A stretch of 64,000 bases of DNA, from positions 62,001-126,000 of the forward strand of contig NZ_JAERRL010000002.1 in assembly GCF_016741785.1 (NCBI RefSeq), read 5' to 3'. This document shows, piece by piece, positions 16,459-24,001 of this stretch. Source of the stretch: Streptomyces sp. 7-21. Its GTDB lineage: Bacteria; Actinomycetota; Actinomycetes; Streptomycetales; Streptomycetaceae. Under the pieces are notes generated by a model that worked only from the letters and a program-made list of their open reading frames with translations, was not told the origin of the DNA and did not search any database. Each line of letters opens with the position of its first letter. The first letter of the stretch is position 1. A program made the position numbers and the translations under genes.

Positions 16459-17283
16459 ATGAACGACCTCCGCAGGGCGGGGCGCGCACGGCGGCGTCAC
16501 TCCAGGGCCGGAACCGCACGGCCGGGCGGCGCCCGCGCCAGCCGGGCGGCGCTGGTCTCCGGCACCACCGTGCTCGGACTCCTGCTGTGCGCCTGCGGAT
16601 CCGAGGGGGACGCGGCGAGCGGCCCGGAGCAGCTGCCCGGCCTGGCGCAGCCCGTGCCGGCCGACAACAGCCCGGACGGCGGCGGCGAGCGGGAGCGGGA
16701 CGGTGCGGTGCCGGCGCCCGACCTGACCGTCCCGGAGGGCGTCGAGCCGGACGAGGGCGGGGACGGCGGCTCCGCGGGCGGCGGTGACGGCGCGGCCGGG
16801 GACACGGGCGACGGTGACGGCGGCGGAGCGGACGACGGCCCGGGCGGAGGCGACGACGGGGAGGCGGACGGCACGCAGTGCTCCGCCAGCGACGTGGAGG
16901 CCACGGTGGGGGAGCCCGAGATCACGGCGGGAAACTGGAACTACCCCATCGTCCTCACCAACGTCTCCGGCGAGACGTGCACGCTGTACGGCTATCCGGG
17001 CGTGGCCTTCCAGGACGCCGACTACCAGCCGGTCGGCCAAGACCCGTGGCGCGACCAGACCAGCCAGGCCACGACGGTCTCGCTCGGTCCGGGCGAAAGC
17101 GGCTACGCCGTGCTGCGGTTCGGCAATCCGGGCGTCACTGGAGCGCCCACCGAGGTGCCCAGCTACCTCGCCGTCACGCCGCCGGACACGACCATCACCC
17201 TGACCATTCCCTGGAACGGTGACCCGGTGCCGGTGACGTCGGGCAGCGTGAAGGTCGGCACCTTCCAGCCGGGCACGGGCTAG
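16459..17283 (+). CDS. DUF4232-family lipoprotein, second copy
   Basis: 274 residues, ATG preceded by AAGGAGCAAGGAC. A long Arg-rich n-region precedes a hydrophobic core and lipobox LCAC (Cys46). Residues about 50-150 are a low-complexity Gly/Asp linker; the DUF4232 domain follows (CSASDVEATVGEPEI, IVLTNVSGETCTLYGYPG). Compared with the protein at 10056-10736, the domain layout is the same: lipobox, acidic linker, then Cys-containing beta domain with CTL-GYP. It lies 110 bases after the kinase gene in the same direction, so it may share the signalling role; the domain has no known activity. Confidence 0.82.
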   Translation: MNDLRRAGRARRRHSRAGTARPGGARASRAALVSGTTVLGLLLCACGSEGDAASGPEQLPGLAQPVPADNSPDGGGERERDGAVPAPDLTVPEGVEPDEGGDGGSAGGGDGAAGDTGDGDGGGADDGPGGGDDGEADGTQCSASDVEATVGEPEITAGNWNYPIVLTNVSGETCTLYGYPGVAFQDADYQPVGQDPWRDQTSQATTVSLGPGESGYAVLRFGNPGVTGAPTEVPSYLAVTPPDTTITLTIPWNGDPVPVTSGSVKVGTFQPGTG

Positions 17284-17331
17284 GGGGGCGGCGCACGAGG
17301 TCTTGTCGGGGGCAGGCCGCCCGGTCATGAT

Positions 17332-17345
17332 TGGGAGCGCTCCCA
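17332..17345 (+). promoter_or_regulatory. CebR-type operator
   Basis: TGGGAGCGCTCCCA, a perfect 14-bp palindrome 25 bases before the next start codon. It is identical to the CebR box by which the streptomycete LacI-family regulator CebR represses cellulose-utilisation genes until cellobiose or cellotriose appears. Confidence 0.85.
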
Positions 17346-17370
17346 CGACGTCGAGGGAAGGAAGTGCCCC

Positions 17371-18471
17371 GTGCTGACACGCCGTTGCTCCCGGCGGGCC
17401 GTGCTCGCGTCCGGCGCCGCGCTCGCGCTGGCCACCGCCCTCCCGGCGTCCGCCGCCGCGCCGCAGGCGCACACCGCCGGCCGGGTCCGGCGGAACGGCG
17501 ACACCTGGGAGTACTCCTGGCCCGGCATCTACTTCGAGGGCCGGTTCCAGGGCACAGGCGTCGGCGTCGTCCTCGACGACGCGGACAACGACTACGACAT
17601 CCAGGTCGACGGCGCGACCGTGGCGACGCTGGTGACGCCGGGCCGGGTCACCCACTGGATCGAGGACCTGCCCGACGGCGAGCACGAGGTGCGGCTGGTG
17701 AAGCGGACGGAGAGCACCTGGGCCGCCGGCCGGTTCGGCGGCTTCCGCGCGGCCAGCGGCGGCACGCTGCTGGAGCCGCCGCGCCCCCGGCAGCGGCAGA
17801 TCGAGTTCATCGGCGACTCCTACACCGCCGGGTACGGCAACATCTCCGGTACGCGGGACTGTTCGGCCAACGGCGGGGTCAACCGCAACACCAACGCCGA
17901 CCTGTCCTTCGGCGCCCTCACCGCCCGCCGCCTGGACGCCGACTACCAGCTCAACGCGTTCTCCGGCCGGGGCATGGTCCGCAACTACAACGGCACCGAC
18001 CCGGGCACCGACTTCCGCACGTACTACGAGCGTGCCCTGATCCACGTCGAGGGCGACGTGTGGGACCGGCCCGCGAGCTGGCAGCCCGGCGCCGTCGTGA
18101 TCGGCCTGGGCATCAACGACTTCTCCACGCCGCTCAACCCCGGCGAGCGGTGGGCGACTTCTGAAGAGCTGGTCGCCGACTACACCGAGGCGTACCACGG
18201 CTTCCTCGACCTGCTCCGGGCCCGCTACGGCAGCGGGACGGCGCTGGTCGTCAGCGCCACCCACGTCGACGGCAGCGGGCGGTTCGCCGACGCCGCCGAT
18301 GCCATCGTGCGCGAGCGCCGCCAGGCGGGCGACGACCGCGTGCACTTCTGGTACTACGACGATCCGCGGCTGGACCGCATGGGCTGTGACTGGCACCCCT
18401 CGCGCGCCGACCACGAGATCATCGCGGATCTCCTGGACGGTTTCCTCGCCACCATCCCGATCGACTGGTAA
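17371..18471 (+). CDS. Secreted SGNH/GDSL esterase, CE2 (acetylxylan esterase) type
   Basis: 366 residues from GTG with GGAAGGAAG upstream. The N-terminus has a twin-arginine-like motif (SRRAVLASG) and signal region ending near SASAAA. Residues about 35-130 are a beta-sandwich typical of family CE2 (YSWPGIYFEGRFQGTGVGV). The SGNH domain follows: block I FIGDSYTAGYG (nucleophile Ser), block III-like GLGINDF, and a terminal CDWHPSRADHEI carrying the catalytic His. CE2 enzymes remove acetyl groups from xylan and related polymers. A perfect CebR box upstream predicts induction by cello-oligosaccharides along with cellulases. Confidence 0.88.
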   Translation: MLTRRCSRRAVLASGAALALATALPASAAAPQAHTAGRVRRNGDTWEYSWPGIYFEGRFQGTGVGVVLDDADNDYDIQVDGATVATLVTPGRVTHWIEDLPDGEHEVRLVKRTESTWAAGRFGGFRAASGGTLLEPPRPRQRQIEFIGDSYTAGYGNISGTRDCSANGGVNRNTNADLSFGALTARRLDADYQLNAFSGRGMVRNYNGTDPGTDFRTYYERALIHVEGDVWDRPASWQPGAVVIGLGINDFSTPLNPGERWATSEELVADYTEAYHGFLDLLRARYGSGTALVVSATHVDGSGRFADAADAIVRERRQAGDDRVHFWYYDDPRLDRMGCDWHPSRADHEIIADLLDGFLATIPIDW

Positions 18472-18506
18472 CGCGCCTGTCCGGCAGGGGTATCCGGCCG
18501 GCCGCG

Positions 18507-18540
18507 GGCCCCGCGCCCGCGGCGGGCGGGGCGCGGGGCC
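18507..18540. terminator. GC-rich stem-loop between convergent genes
   Basis: GGGCCCCGCGCCCGC and the following GGCGGGGCGCGGGGCC pair with one bulged G. It sits between the esterase stop (18471) and the stop of the leftward lyase gene (18549) and can serve both. Confidence 0.55.
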
Positions 18541-18548
18541 GCCGGCCC

Positions 18549-21323
18549 TCAGCCGGGCAGCCGGCCGCCGATCAGAGCCAGGTTCTGGATGGCGGCCAGG
18601 CCGTACTGGGCGGTGTCGTTGGTCGCGACCTTGCCGCACCAGTCGGTCGGGTTGAGGGTATGCGTGACGCGCTCGGTGCGCAGTTCGGTGTCCTCGCCGT
18701 ACTCCCAGTCCGCCTGCGGGTGCAGGAAGGCGTCCCATATCCGGTCGGCCAGCGCGTCGTCGCCCAGGCGGGCGGCGGCGTACGCGCCGAGCCGGGTGTG
18801 GGCCTGCCGCAGGCTGCGGTTGCCGGGCAGGGGGCCGCCGAGTTCGGCCTCGGCCTCCTCGTCGGTGCCGTTGTACAGCCGGCAGTACTGGAGCCACGCG
18901 GCTTCGAACTCGGGCATGTCGATCTGCTGGAGCAGCTCGGCGTTGATCTCCACCAGGCCGAACACCGCGCTCAGGTGGGAGACGTCGATGCGCGGTTCCT
19001 CCTGCACCGCGAACCGGCCGGTCTCGGTGTCGTACCGCGCCTCGCCCTGGAAGAAGCCGTTGGGCTGGGCGGCGATCGTCTCCATCGTGCCGAGCAGCTT
19101 GTCGCGGCACTCCTCCCAGCGCGGGCCGCGCCGTTCCCACTCGGTGAGCCAGGCGGCGGCCAGGCCGCTCCAGTCCGTGCCGAAGCCGATGGACAGCGCC
19201 CGCGGGTCGGGCTCGTAGGGCTCCTCGCGGATCTTGCGGAGCGGGTCGAGCACGACGAACGTCTCCTCGCTGCGGGCGAGCGCGCGCATCAGGTCGCCGG
19301 TGCGCTCGTCGGCCGTGAGGTAGTAGTAGAAGCGGCGGTAGGCGGCGGTGGAGATGCGCTGCTGCTTGGCGCTGTCCGCCCAGTGCTGCACGCCGTGGCG
19401 CGTGCCCAGCCCGGCCCACGGCCCGGCGTGGTAGACGTCCACCTCGCCGGTGTGGCGCGTCATCGCCTCCGCGAAGCGGAAGATGTCGGCGCGGCCGCTG
19501 CGCAGGTAGGCGTACCACAGCCACAGGTCCGGCGACAGCTCGGAGTTGTCCCAGGCGTAGCCGCCGATGTCGTAGCGCCAGACCTGGCGGTCGCTGTCCT
19601 GGCTGTGCATGACGTCGCCGTAGTTCCAGAAGCCGTACCAGTGCCGCTGCTCGCGCTGGGTGACGTAGTAGTCGAAGAGGAAGTCGAGCCGGTCCTCGAT
19701 GCGCGCGCGGGCCGGGGTGGAGCGGTCCACGGGGCTGAACAGGCCGCCGAACGCGCCGGATTCGACCATGTGGGCCACGGGGCTGACCAGCTGCGGCGTG
19801 GCCCGCACGGCGTCGGCGATCGCGCCGAGCTGCTCCCGGCCGGGCGTGGACGCCAGGGCCCAGAAGGTGAGTTCGGTGGTGCGGGCGATGCCGTAGGGGG
19901 TGCCGAAGTCCGGTTCGTAGTCCTCGTAGGTGATCTCCAGGCCCTCCAGCTGCTCCGCGTAGGTGTCCTGGCCCATCCCGTCGTGGTAGAAGCGGGTGTC
20001 CATCGGCGGGGCGTCCGGTGACCACAGCCACACCGTGACCTCACCGGTGCTGGTGTGGGCGCCGCGGATGTCCAGCTGGGTGGGGTGGAGCTGCCAGAAG
20101 TCCTTCATGCCGAAGGCGAATCCGCCGCTGGGGCCGCCGAGATAGCCGCAGCCGGCGGCGCGGCGGCCCTGGTCCACGTCGATCCAGCCGTGCCCGGCGC
20201 GGGTGCGCTTGCGCACGGTGAAGCCCTCGGAGTTCAGCTGGGACAGCGAGTAGTCGCCGAAGGCGGGGATGAGGTGGACGCGGTCCGCAACGCGGGGGTC
20301 CCAGGTGTCGATGCCGGGCGTGCGCTGGCCCGCCACCTGCGCCCGCCGCACCTCCTCGCCGGGGTCGCGGCGCAGGCCCGTCAGCGGCTTGACGGCCTCG
20401 GCCAGCGCGCCGTGCCCTTCGCCGACCAGCCGGACGTGGCGGTCGTACAGCTCGTCGCGCAGCGGCACGGAGAACCGCACGCCTAGCCCGGCGATGAAGT
20501 GTTCCTGGCCGTCGGAGTCGAAGACGAAGCTGTGCACCATCCGGAAGCCCTCGGCGCCCGCGTGGAAGCAGAGGCGGACGGTGAACGGCAGCCAGGACAG
20601 GCCGCGGCGGGTGTGGCGTCCGGTGATCTTGATGACGGCGCGGACGGGGCCGGACTGTTCGACGGTCACCTCTTCGACGCTGCTGCGGAGCTGGTCGCGG
20701 CGCACGGTGCCGACGCCGTCGTCGGGCAGTTCGTGCTGGACCAGGTTGACCAGGTGGCCGTCGCGCGCGATGACCGTGGTCCCGCGCCGGACGCGGCTGA
20801 TGAGATGGGGGCCGCTGGTGGGGATGCGGGCGTTGATGACGCCGGTGTCCACCTCGACGAAGCCGCGGTGTTCCCGGACGGTGACGGGCGGTTCGGGGGC
20901 GGCGGGTTCGCCGCCGGTGAGGGTGTAGGAGCCGGCGGCGGGCGCCGCGCCGGGGATGGCGTGCGCGCTCCACTTCAGGGAGCCGTCGGGCCAGTAGGCC
21001 AGCGGCCAGGACTGGAGCGGCACAGCGGTGCCGTCGGCGGCGGTCAGCGCGAAGGACTGGTCGCCGGGCACGGCGCCCTGGGGCCACGGCGTTCCCCAGG
21101 TGGCGCCGGTGAGTGCAGCGGGGCGGTCTTCCAGCCAGTGCACGGTCACCTCGCCGGGGCCGGGCCGCCGGGCGGGGCGGCTGGCGGCGGAGGCGGCGCC
21201 GGAGGCGAGCGCGGAGTGCAGGGGGCCGGCCGTGCCGAGGGCGGCCGCGGCGCCGAGGACGGTCCTTCTGGTGGGGCCCGAGGGGGCGGCCGGCGTCTGG
21301 GAGGAGGGCGTGGGGGGTGTCAT
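18549..21323 (-). CDS. Exo-rhamnogalacturonan-lyase-like secreted enzyme (PcRGLX/YetA family)
   Basis: 924 residues from the ATG at 21323, which follows GTGAGGTG; an in-frame GTG nine bases earlier is inside that site. The N-terminus has a twin-arginine signal (TRRTVLGAAAALGTAG). Domain order fits PcRGLX/YetA proteins: an N-terminal RIFT-barrel segment (VTVHWLEDRPAALTG, LAYWPDGSLKWSAHA), a central beta-sandwich, and a C-terminal alpha/alpha barrel from about residue 480 (WYGFWNYGDVMHSQDSDRQ, GGYAWDNSELSPDLWLWYA). The fungal relative is an exo-acting rhamnogalacturonan lyase, so pectin backbone is the probable substrate. A LacI-type box lies 29 bases upstream, and the neighbouring importer and oxidoreductase genes probably handle the product. 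Confidence 0.85.
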   Translation of the reverse strand: MTPPTPSSQTPAAPSGPTRRTVLGAAAALGTAGPLHSALASGAASAASRPARRPGPGEVTVHWLEDRPAALTGATWGTPWPQGAVPGDQSFALTAADGTAVPLQSWPLAYWPDGSLKWSAHAIPGAAPAAGSYTLTGGEPAAPEPPVTVREHRGFVEVDTGVINARIPTSGPHLISRVRRGTTVIARDGHLVNLVQHELPDDGVGTVRRDQLRSSVEEVTVEQSGPVRAVIKITGRHTRRGLSWLPFTVRLCFHAGAEGFRMVHSFVFDSDGQEHFIAGLGVRFSVPLRDELYDRHVRLVGEGHGALAEAVKPLTGLRRDPGEEVRRAQVAGQRTPGIDTWDPRVADRVHLIPAFGDYSLSQLNSEGFTVRKRTRAGHGWIDVDQGRRAAGCGYLGGPSGGFAFGMKDFWQLHPTQLDIRGAHTSTGEVTVWLWSPDAPPMDTRFYHDGMGQDTYAEQLEGLEITYEDYEPDFGTPYGIARTTELTFWALASTPGREQLGAIADAVRATPQLVSPVAHMVESGAFGGLFSPVDRSTPARARIEDRLDFLFDYYVTQREQRHWYGFWNYGDVMHSQDSDRQVWRYDIGGYAWDNSELSPDLWLWYAYLRSGRADIFRFAEAMTRHTGEVDVYHAGPWAGLGTRHGVQHWADSAKQQRISTAAYRRFYYYLTADERTGDLMRALARSEETFVVLDPLRKIREEPYEPDPRALSIGFGTDWSGLAAAWLTEWERRGPRWEECRDKLLGTMETIAAQPNGFFQGEARYDTETGRFAVQEEPRIDVSHLSAVFGLVEINAELLQQIDMPEFEAAWLQYCRLYNGTDEEAEAELGGPLPGNRSLRQAHTRLGAYAAARLGDDALADRIWDAFLHPQADWEYGEDTELRTERVTHTLNPTDWCGKVATNDTAQYGLAAIQNLALIGGRLPG

Positions 21324-21351
21324 GGCGAGCACCTCACAGTGACGCGTCGAA

Positions 21352-21363
21352 TGAATCGTTTCA
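21352..21363 (-). promoter_or_regulatory. LacI-family-like operator before the lyase gene
   Basis: TGAATCGTTTCA has the TGAA-NCGN-TTCA symmetry with central CG that is typical of LacI-family operators. It differs from the GTGATCGATCAC boxes of the neighbouring operons, so a different regulator may control the lyase. Confidence 0.5.
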
Positions 21364-21720
21364 CTGAAGGGGTGGGCGCGGGTCAGACACGGGGCCGCGG
21401 TGGCGGTCTCACGTGGCGGGGGCGGTCAGGGGAGCGGCTCGCGGGCTCCGGCGCAGCGGGGGCGGGCGCCCGGCGAGGCGGAAGAGAACGTCAGGTGGTG
21501 TGTGGTAACGAGCTGATCGAACAGCTGTAGCAACATATTTACACGCAACTGCACGATCAGGCCAGGGGGTTGCCGTGACTTTCCGGCCAGCGCGCGCCCG
21601 GCCCGCAGCTCAGCACGGGGCCGCGGCGGCCGGATCCAGCGCTGTGGGGTGCTGGGCACTCGTGAACGGAACTGGTGGATCCGGCGCGCTCGCGCGGCCC
21701 TCGCGCCCGCGCACGGAAAA
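21364..21720. other. Intergenic stretch upstream of the lyase gene
   Basis: Contains the presumed lyase promoter and an unusually A/T-rich patch at about 21495-21560 (around CAACATATTTACACGC). No convincing gene or RNA structure was seen; short open frames here lack domains. Confidence 0.5.
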
Positions 21721-21757
21721 ACCGGCCCCGCCGAGCGGCGCGCTCGGCGGGGCCGGT
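21721..21757 (-). terminator. 17-bp stem-loop with T-tract after the DUF6807 gene
   Basis: ACCGGCCCCGCCGAGCG (21721-21737) pairs perfectly with CGCTCGGCGGGGCCGGT (21741-21757). In minus sense the stem is followed by five T, giving a classical intrinsic terminator 64 bases after the stop at 21821. Confidence 0.9.
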
Positions 21758-21820
21758 CCGGTCGCCCGTGTCAGGCCCTCACCCGCGGGGCCGGTGAACC
21801 CGCCCAGGGGAGAGGCGGGT

Positions 21821-22753
21821 TCACCACGCGAGGCCCGCCAGGTGTCCGGCGACCCGGTCCTGGTCCCACGCGCCGTCGGCGACGACGATGCGGTACCGGA
21901 AGGCGAACGACTGCTGCGGCTCCAGCGCGAACTCCTCGAAGAACGCCCAGGAGAACGCCACCGTCGGGATGGGAACCGACCGCACGAACCAGTGCGAGGG
22001 GTGGATGGCGTCCTCGCCGAGGTTCTCCGGGGCATGGGCGAAGACCAGTGTCGAGTGCGCGTCCACGTCGTCGTGTTCGGCCGTGAACGCGATCCACGGC
22101 ATCTCCGCGGCCGGGGTGCCCATGGTCTCCTGGTCCGTGGACGGGCCGGCGGGCGTGAGCACCTGGCCGCCGGTGAAGTCGCGCGGGCCGCGCCACTGCA
22201 GGCCGGTGTACCCGGCCATCTCGCGCCCCGCCGTCGTCGGGGAGCCGAACCGCAGCGGTTCGCTGCGGATGTTGGTCAGCCGGATCGACCAGTCCAGCAC
22301 GTAGGCGCCCGCGGCCTCGTCGACCGAGTGGACGGCCACGCCCCGCTGTTCACGCGCCCACTCCTCGCCGCCGTAGCTGATCCAGGTCAGGTCCTCGGCG
22401 ATGTCCAGCCGGCCGCCGGCCGCATCGACCGCCGAGAAGCCGTCGTGCCGCATCCAGCCCACCCGCTCGGGCACGCGCTGGTAGCCCTGGTCGGGGCCGA
22501 GGTAGGAGTTGCCGCCCCAGAAGTTCTGCCCGGACAGGTGGCTGGCGGTCATCTGGACGCCCTTGTGCCAGCGGTGGTCGCTGGGCCGGTAGCCGGTGAC
22601 CAGGTTGCCGGCGAGGGTGCGCAGCGGGTGGATGTAGGGCTTGCGGGACTCGTAGGGGTCGGGGTCGGGGCGGTAGACGTACGCCAGCAGGTCAGCGTCG
22701 CCGGCGCTGACGGTGACGCGGTCGCCGTGGACGTGGGTGACGTTCAGCGTCAT
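21821..22753 (-). CDS. DUF6807 (PmoA-like) family protein
   Basis: 310 residues; the ATG at 22753 overlaps the stop of the Gfo/Idh gene in ATGA. Conserved stretches include YIHPLRTLAGNLVTGYRP, DHRWHKGVQMTASHL and GQNFWGGNSYLGP. The family (formerly PmoA) is cytosolic, probably beta-sandwich, and is regularly found with sugar oxidoreductases and ABC importers in actinomycete carbohydrate loci; its activity is not established. Translational coupling here argues that it acts on the same intermediate as the oxidoreductase. A strong terminator follows. Confidence 0.8.
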   Translation of the reverse strand: MTLNVTHVHGDRVTVSAGDADLLAYVYRPDPDPYESRKPYIHPLRTLAGNLVTGYRPSDHRWHKGVQMTASHLSGQNFWGGNSYLGPDQGYQRVPERVGWMRHDGFSAVDAAGGRLDIAEDLTWISYGGEEWAREQRGVAVHSVDEAAGAYVLDWSIRLTNIRSEPLRFGSPTTAGREMAGYTGLQWRGPRDFTGGQVLTPAGPSTDQETMGTPAAEMPWIAFTAEHDDVDAHSTLVFAHAPENLGEDAIHPSHWFVRSVPIPTVAFSWAFFEEFALEPQQSFAFRYRIVVADGAWDQDRVAGHLAGLAW

Positions 22754-23874
22754 CGGCTCGGGCTCCAGTCCGGGTGGTTGCCGTGCATCGCTTCGTAGTA
22801 GGGGTCGCCGGGCTTGATCTCCCCGGCGCGCACCGGGGCTCCGGTGAACGCGGACTTGTACAGCGCCGCGGCGAACTCGATGGTGCGGCGGGCCTCCTGG
22901 CCGCTGCCGGGCGGGCGCTCGCCGCGCTCGTAGGCGTCGAGCACGGCGCCGAGCTGCACGGTGTGCGAGCTGGGCACGTCCTCGGCCGGGGTGCGCCAGC
23001 GGGCGACGCGCTCCTCGTCGTCCAGGCCGGGGCGGGGGGTGTAGACCCAGTCCTCGTTGCGGTGCCCGTACAGGTGCGTGAGTTCGACGGTGGCGTCGGC
23101 GCAGTCGATGCGGATGCGGCTGACCTCGTCGGGCGACAGGACACTGTTGACGACCGTGGCCATGGCGCCGCTGGCGAAGCGGACCAGGGCGGTGGAGACG
23201 TCCTCGCTCTCGACGTCGTGCACCAGGCGGGCGGCCATGGCGCGGATCTCGGTCCAGTCGCCGAGCAGGTGCAGCAGCAGGTCGTACTGGTGGATGCCGT
23301 GGCCCATGGTGGGGCCGCCGCCCTCGGTGGCCCAGCGGCCGCGCCAGGGGACGGCGTAGTAGGCGGTGTCGCGGTGCCAGGTGGTCTGGCAGTGGGCCAC
23401 CAGCGGGGCGCCCAGCTCGCCGCTGGCTATCAGCTGGCGGGCGTGGACCGCGCCGGAGCCGTAGCGGTGCTGGAAGACCACCGAGGCGTAGACGCCGGTG
23501 GCCTGTTCGGCGGCGGCGATCTCGTCGTACTCCGCCAGGGAGAGGGTGAGGGGCTTCTCGCACAGCACCCAGGCGCCGGCCTGGAGCGCGGCGATGGTCT
23601 GCTCGCGGTGCAGCGAGGGCGGGGTGCCGATCAGGACCAGGTCGGGCCGGGCCTCGGCGAGCATGGCGGCCAGGTCGGTGTAGCCGCGCACGCCGGGGAG
23701 GCCCGCGGCGGCGGCCGCCTCGCGGAAGGCGTCCAGCCGTGCGGCGTCGATGTCCACCGCGGCGACCAGCTCGACCCGCTCCGCGTGCGCCGCAAGGGCG
23801 GGCAGGTGGCTCCCGGTCACGATGGCGCCGGTGCCGATGACGGCCGCGCGCAGACGGGTGGGAGGGGAGGGCAT
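22750..23874 (-). CDS. Gfo/Idh/MocA-family oxidoreductase
   Basis: 374 residues. NAD(P)-binding Rossmann fold at the N-terminus (AAVIGTGAIVTGSHLPAL), the family motif CEKPLTLS (residues about 108-115, with the catalytic-pocket Lys) and GGGPTMGHGIHQYDLLLHLLG, the substrate-binding segment with its two conserved His. Such enzymes oxidise or epimerise sugars and inositols. First gene of a two-gene unit with DUF6807; a GTGATCGATCAC operator lies 59 bases upstream of the start, the same box as before the importer operon, so both should be controlled together. Confidence 0.92.
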   Translation of the reverse strand: MPSPPTRLRAAVIGTGAIVTGSHLPALAAHAERVELVAAVDIDAARLDAFREAAAAAGLPGVRGYTDLAAMLAEARPDLVLIGTPPSLHREQTIAALQAGAWVLCEKPLTLSLAEYDEIAAAEQATGVYASVVFQHRYGSGAVHARQLIASGELGAPLVAHCQTTWHRDTAYYAVPWRGRWATEGGGPTMGHGIHQYDLLLHLLGDWTEIRAMAARLVHDVESEDVSTALVRFASGAMATVVNSVLSPDEVSRIRIDCADATVELTHLYGHRNEDWVYTPRPGLDDEERVARWRTPAEDVPSSHTVQLGAVLDAYERGERPPGSGQEARRTIEFAAALYKSAFTGAPVRAGEIKPGDPYYEAMHGNHPDWSPSR

Positions 23875-23927
23875 GAAGAAGCTCCTCAGCTGGTCAGTAA
23901 GCGCTTGCAGTCTCGCTGCACTCTATG

Positions 23928-23949
23928 CTTGGGTGATCGATCACACAAG
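23928..23949 (-). promoter_or_regulatory. LacI-type operator, copy 1
   Basis: A 22-bp nearly perfect palindrome around the core GTGATCGATCAC (23933-23944) with flanks CTTG and CAAG. An identical core with the same ACAAG flank occurs at 27342. A second weaker symmetry, TAAGCGCTTG, lies at about 23898-23907. Confidence 0.75.
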
Positions 23950-24001
23950 CCCTTGGCCAGCCGGATCGCCCGCCGCTGCGGGGACCGGCGCGGGCCGGGG
24001 C

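Noticed and set aside
14231..16519. Extended 762-codon frame of the sigma factor
   Set aside because: Only the last 197 codons match ECF sigma factors; the rest is antisense to the kinase gene.
16444..20031. 1195-codon minus-strand open frame
   Set aside because: Antisense to the DUF4232 and esterase genes and out of frame within the lyase gene; the translation is Arg/Gly/Val-rich without any family match.
21480..21560. A/T-rich patch as a riboswitch or small RNA
   Set aside because: No paired elements or conserved core could be seen; it may just be promoter DNA.
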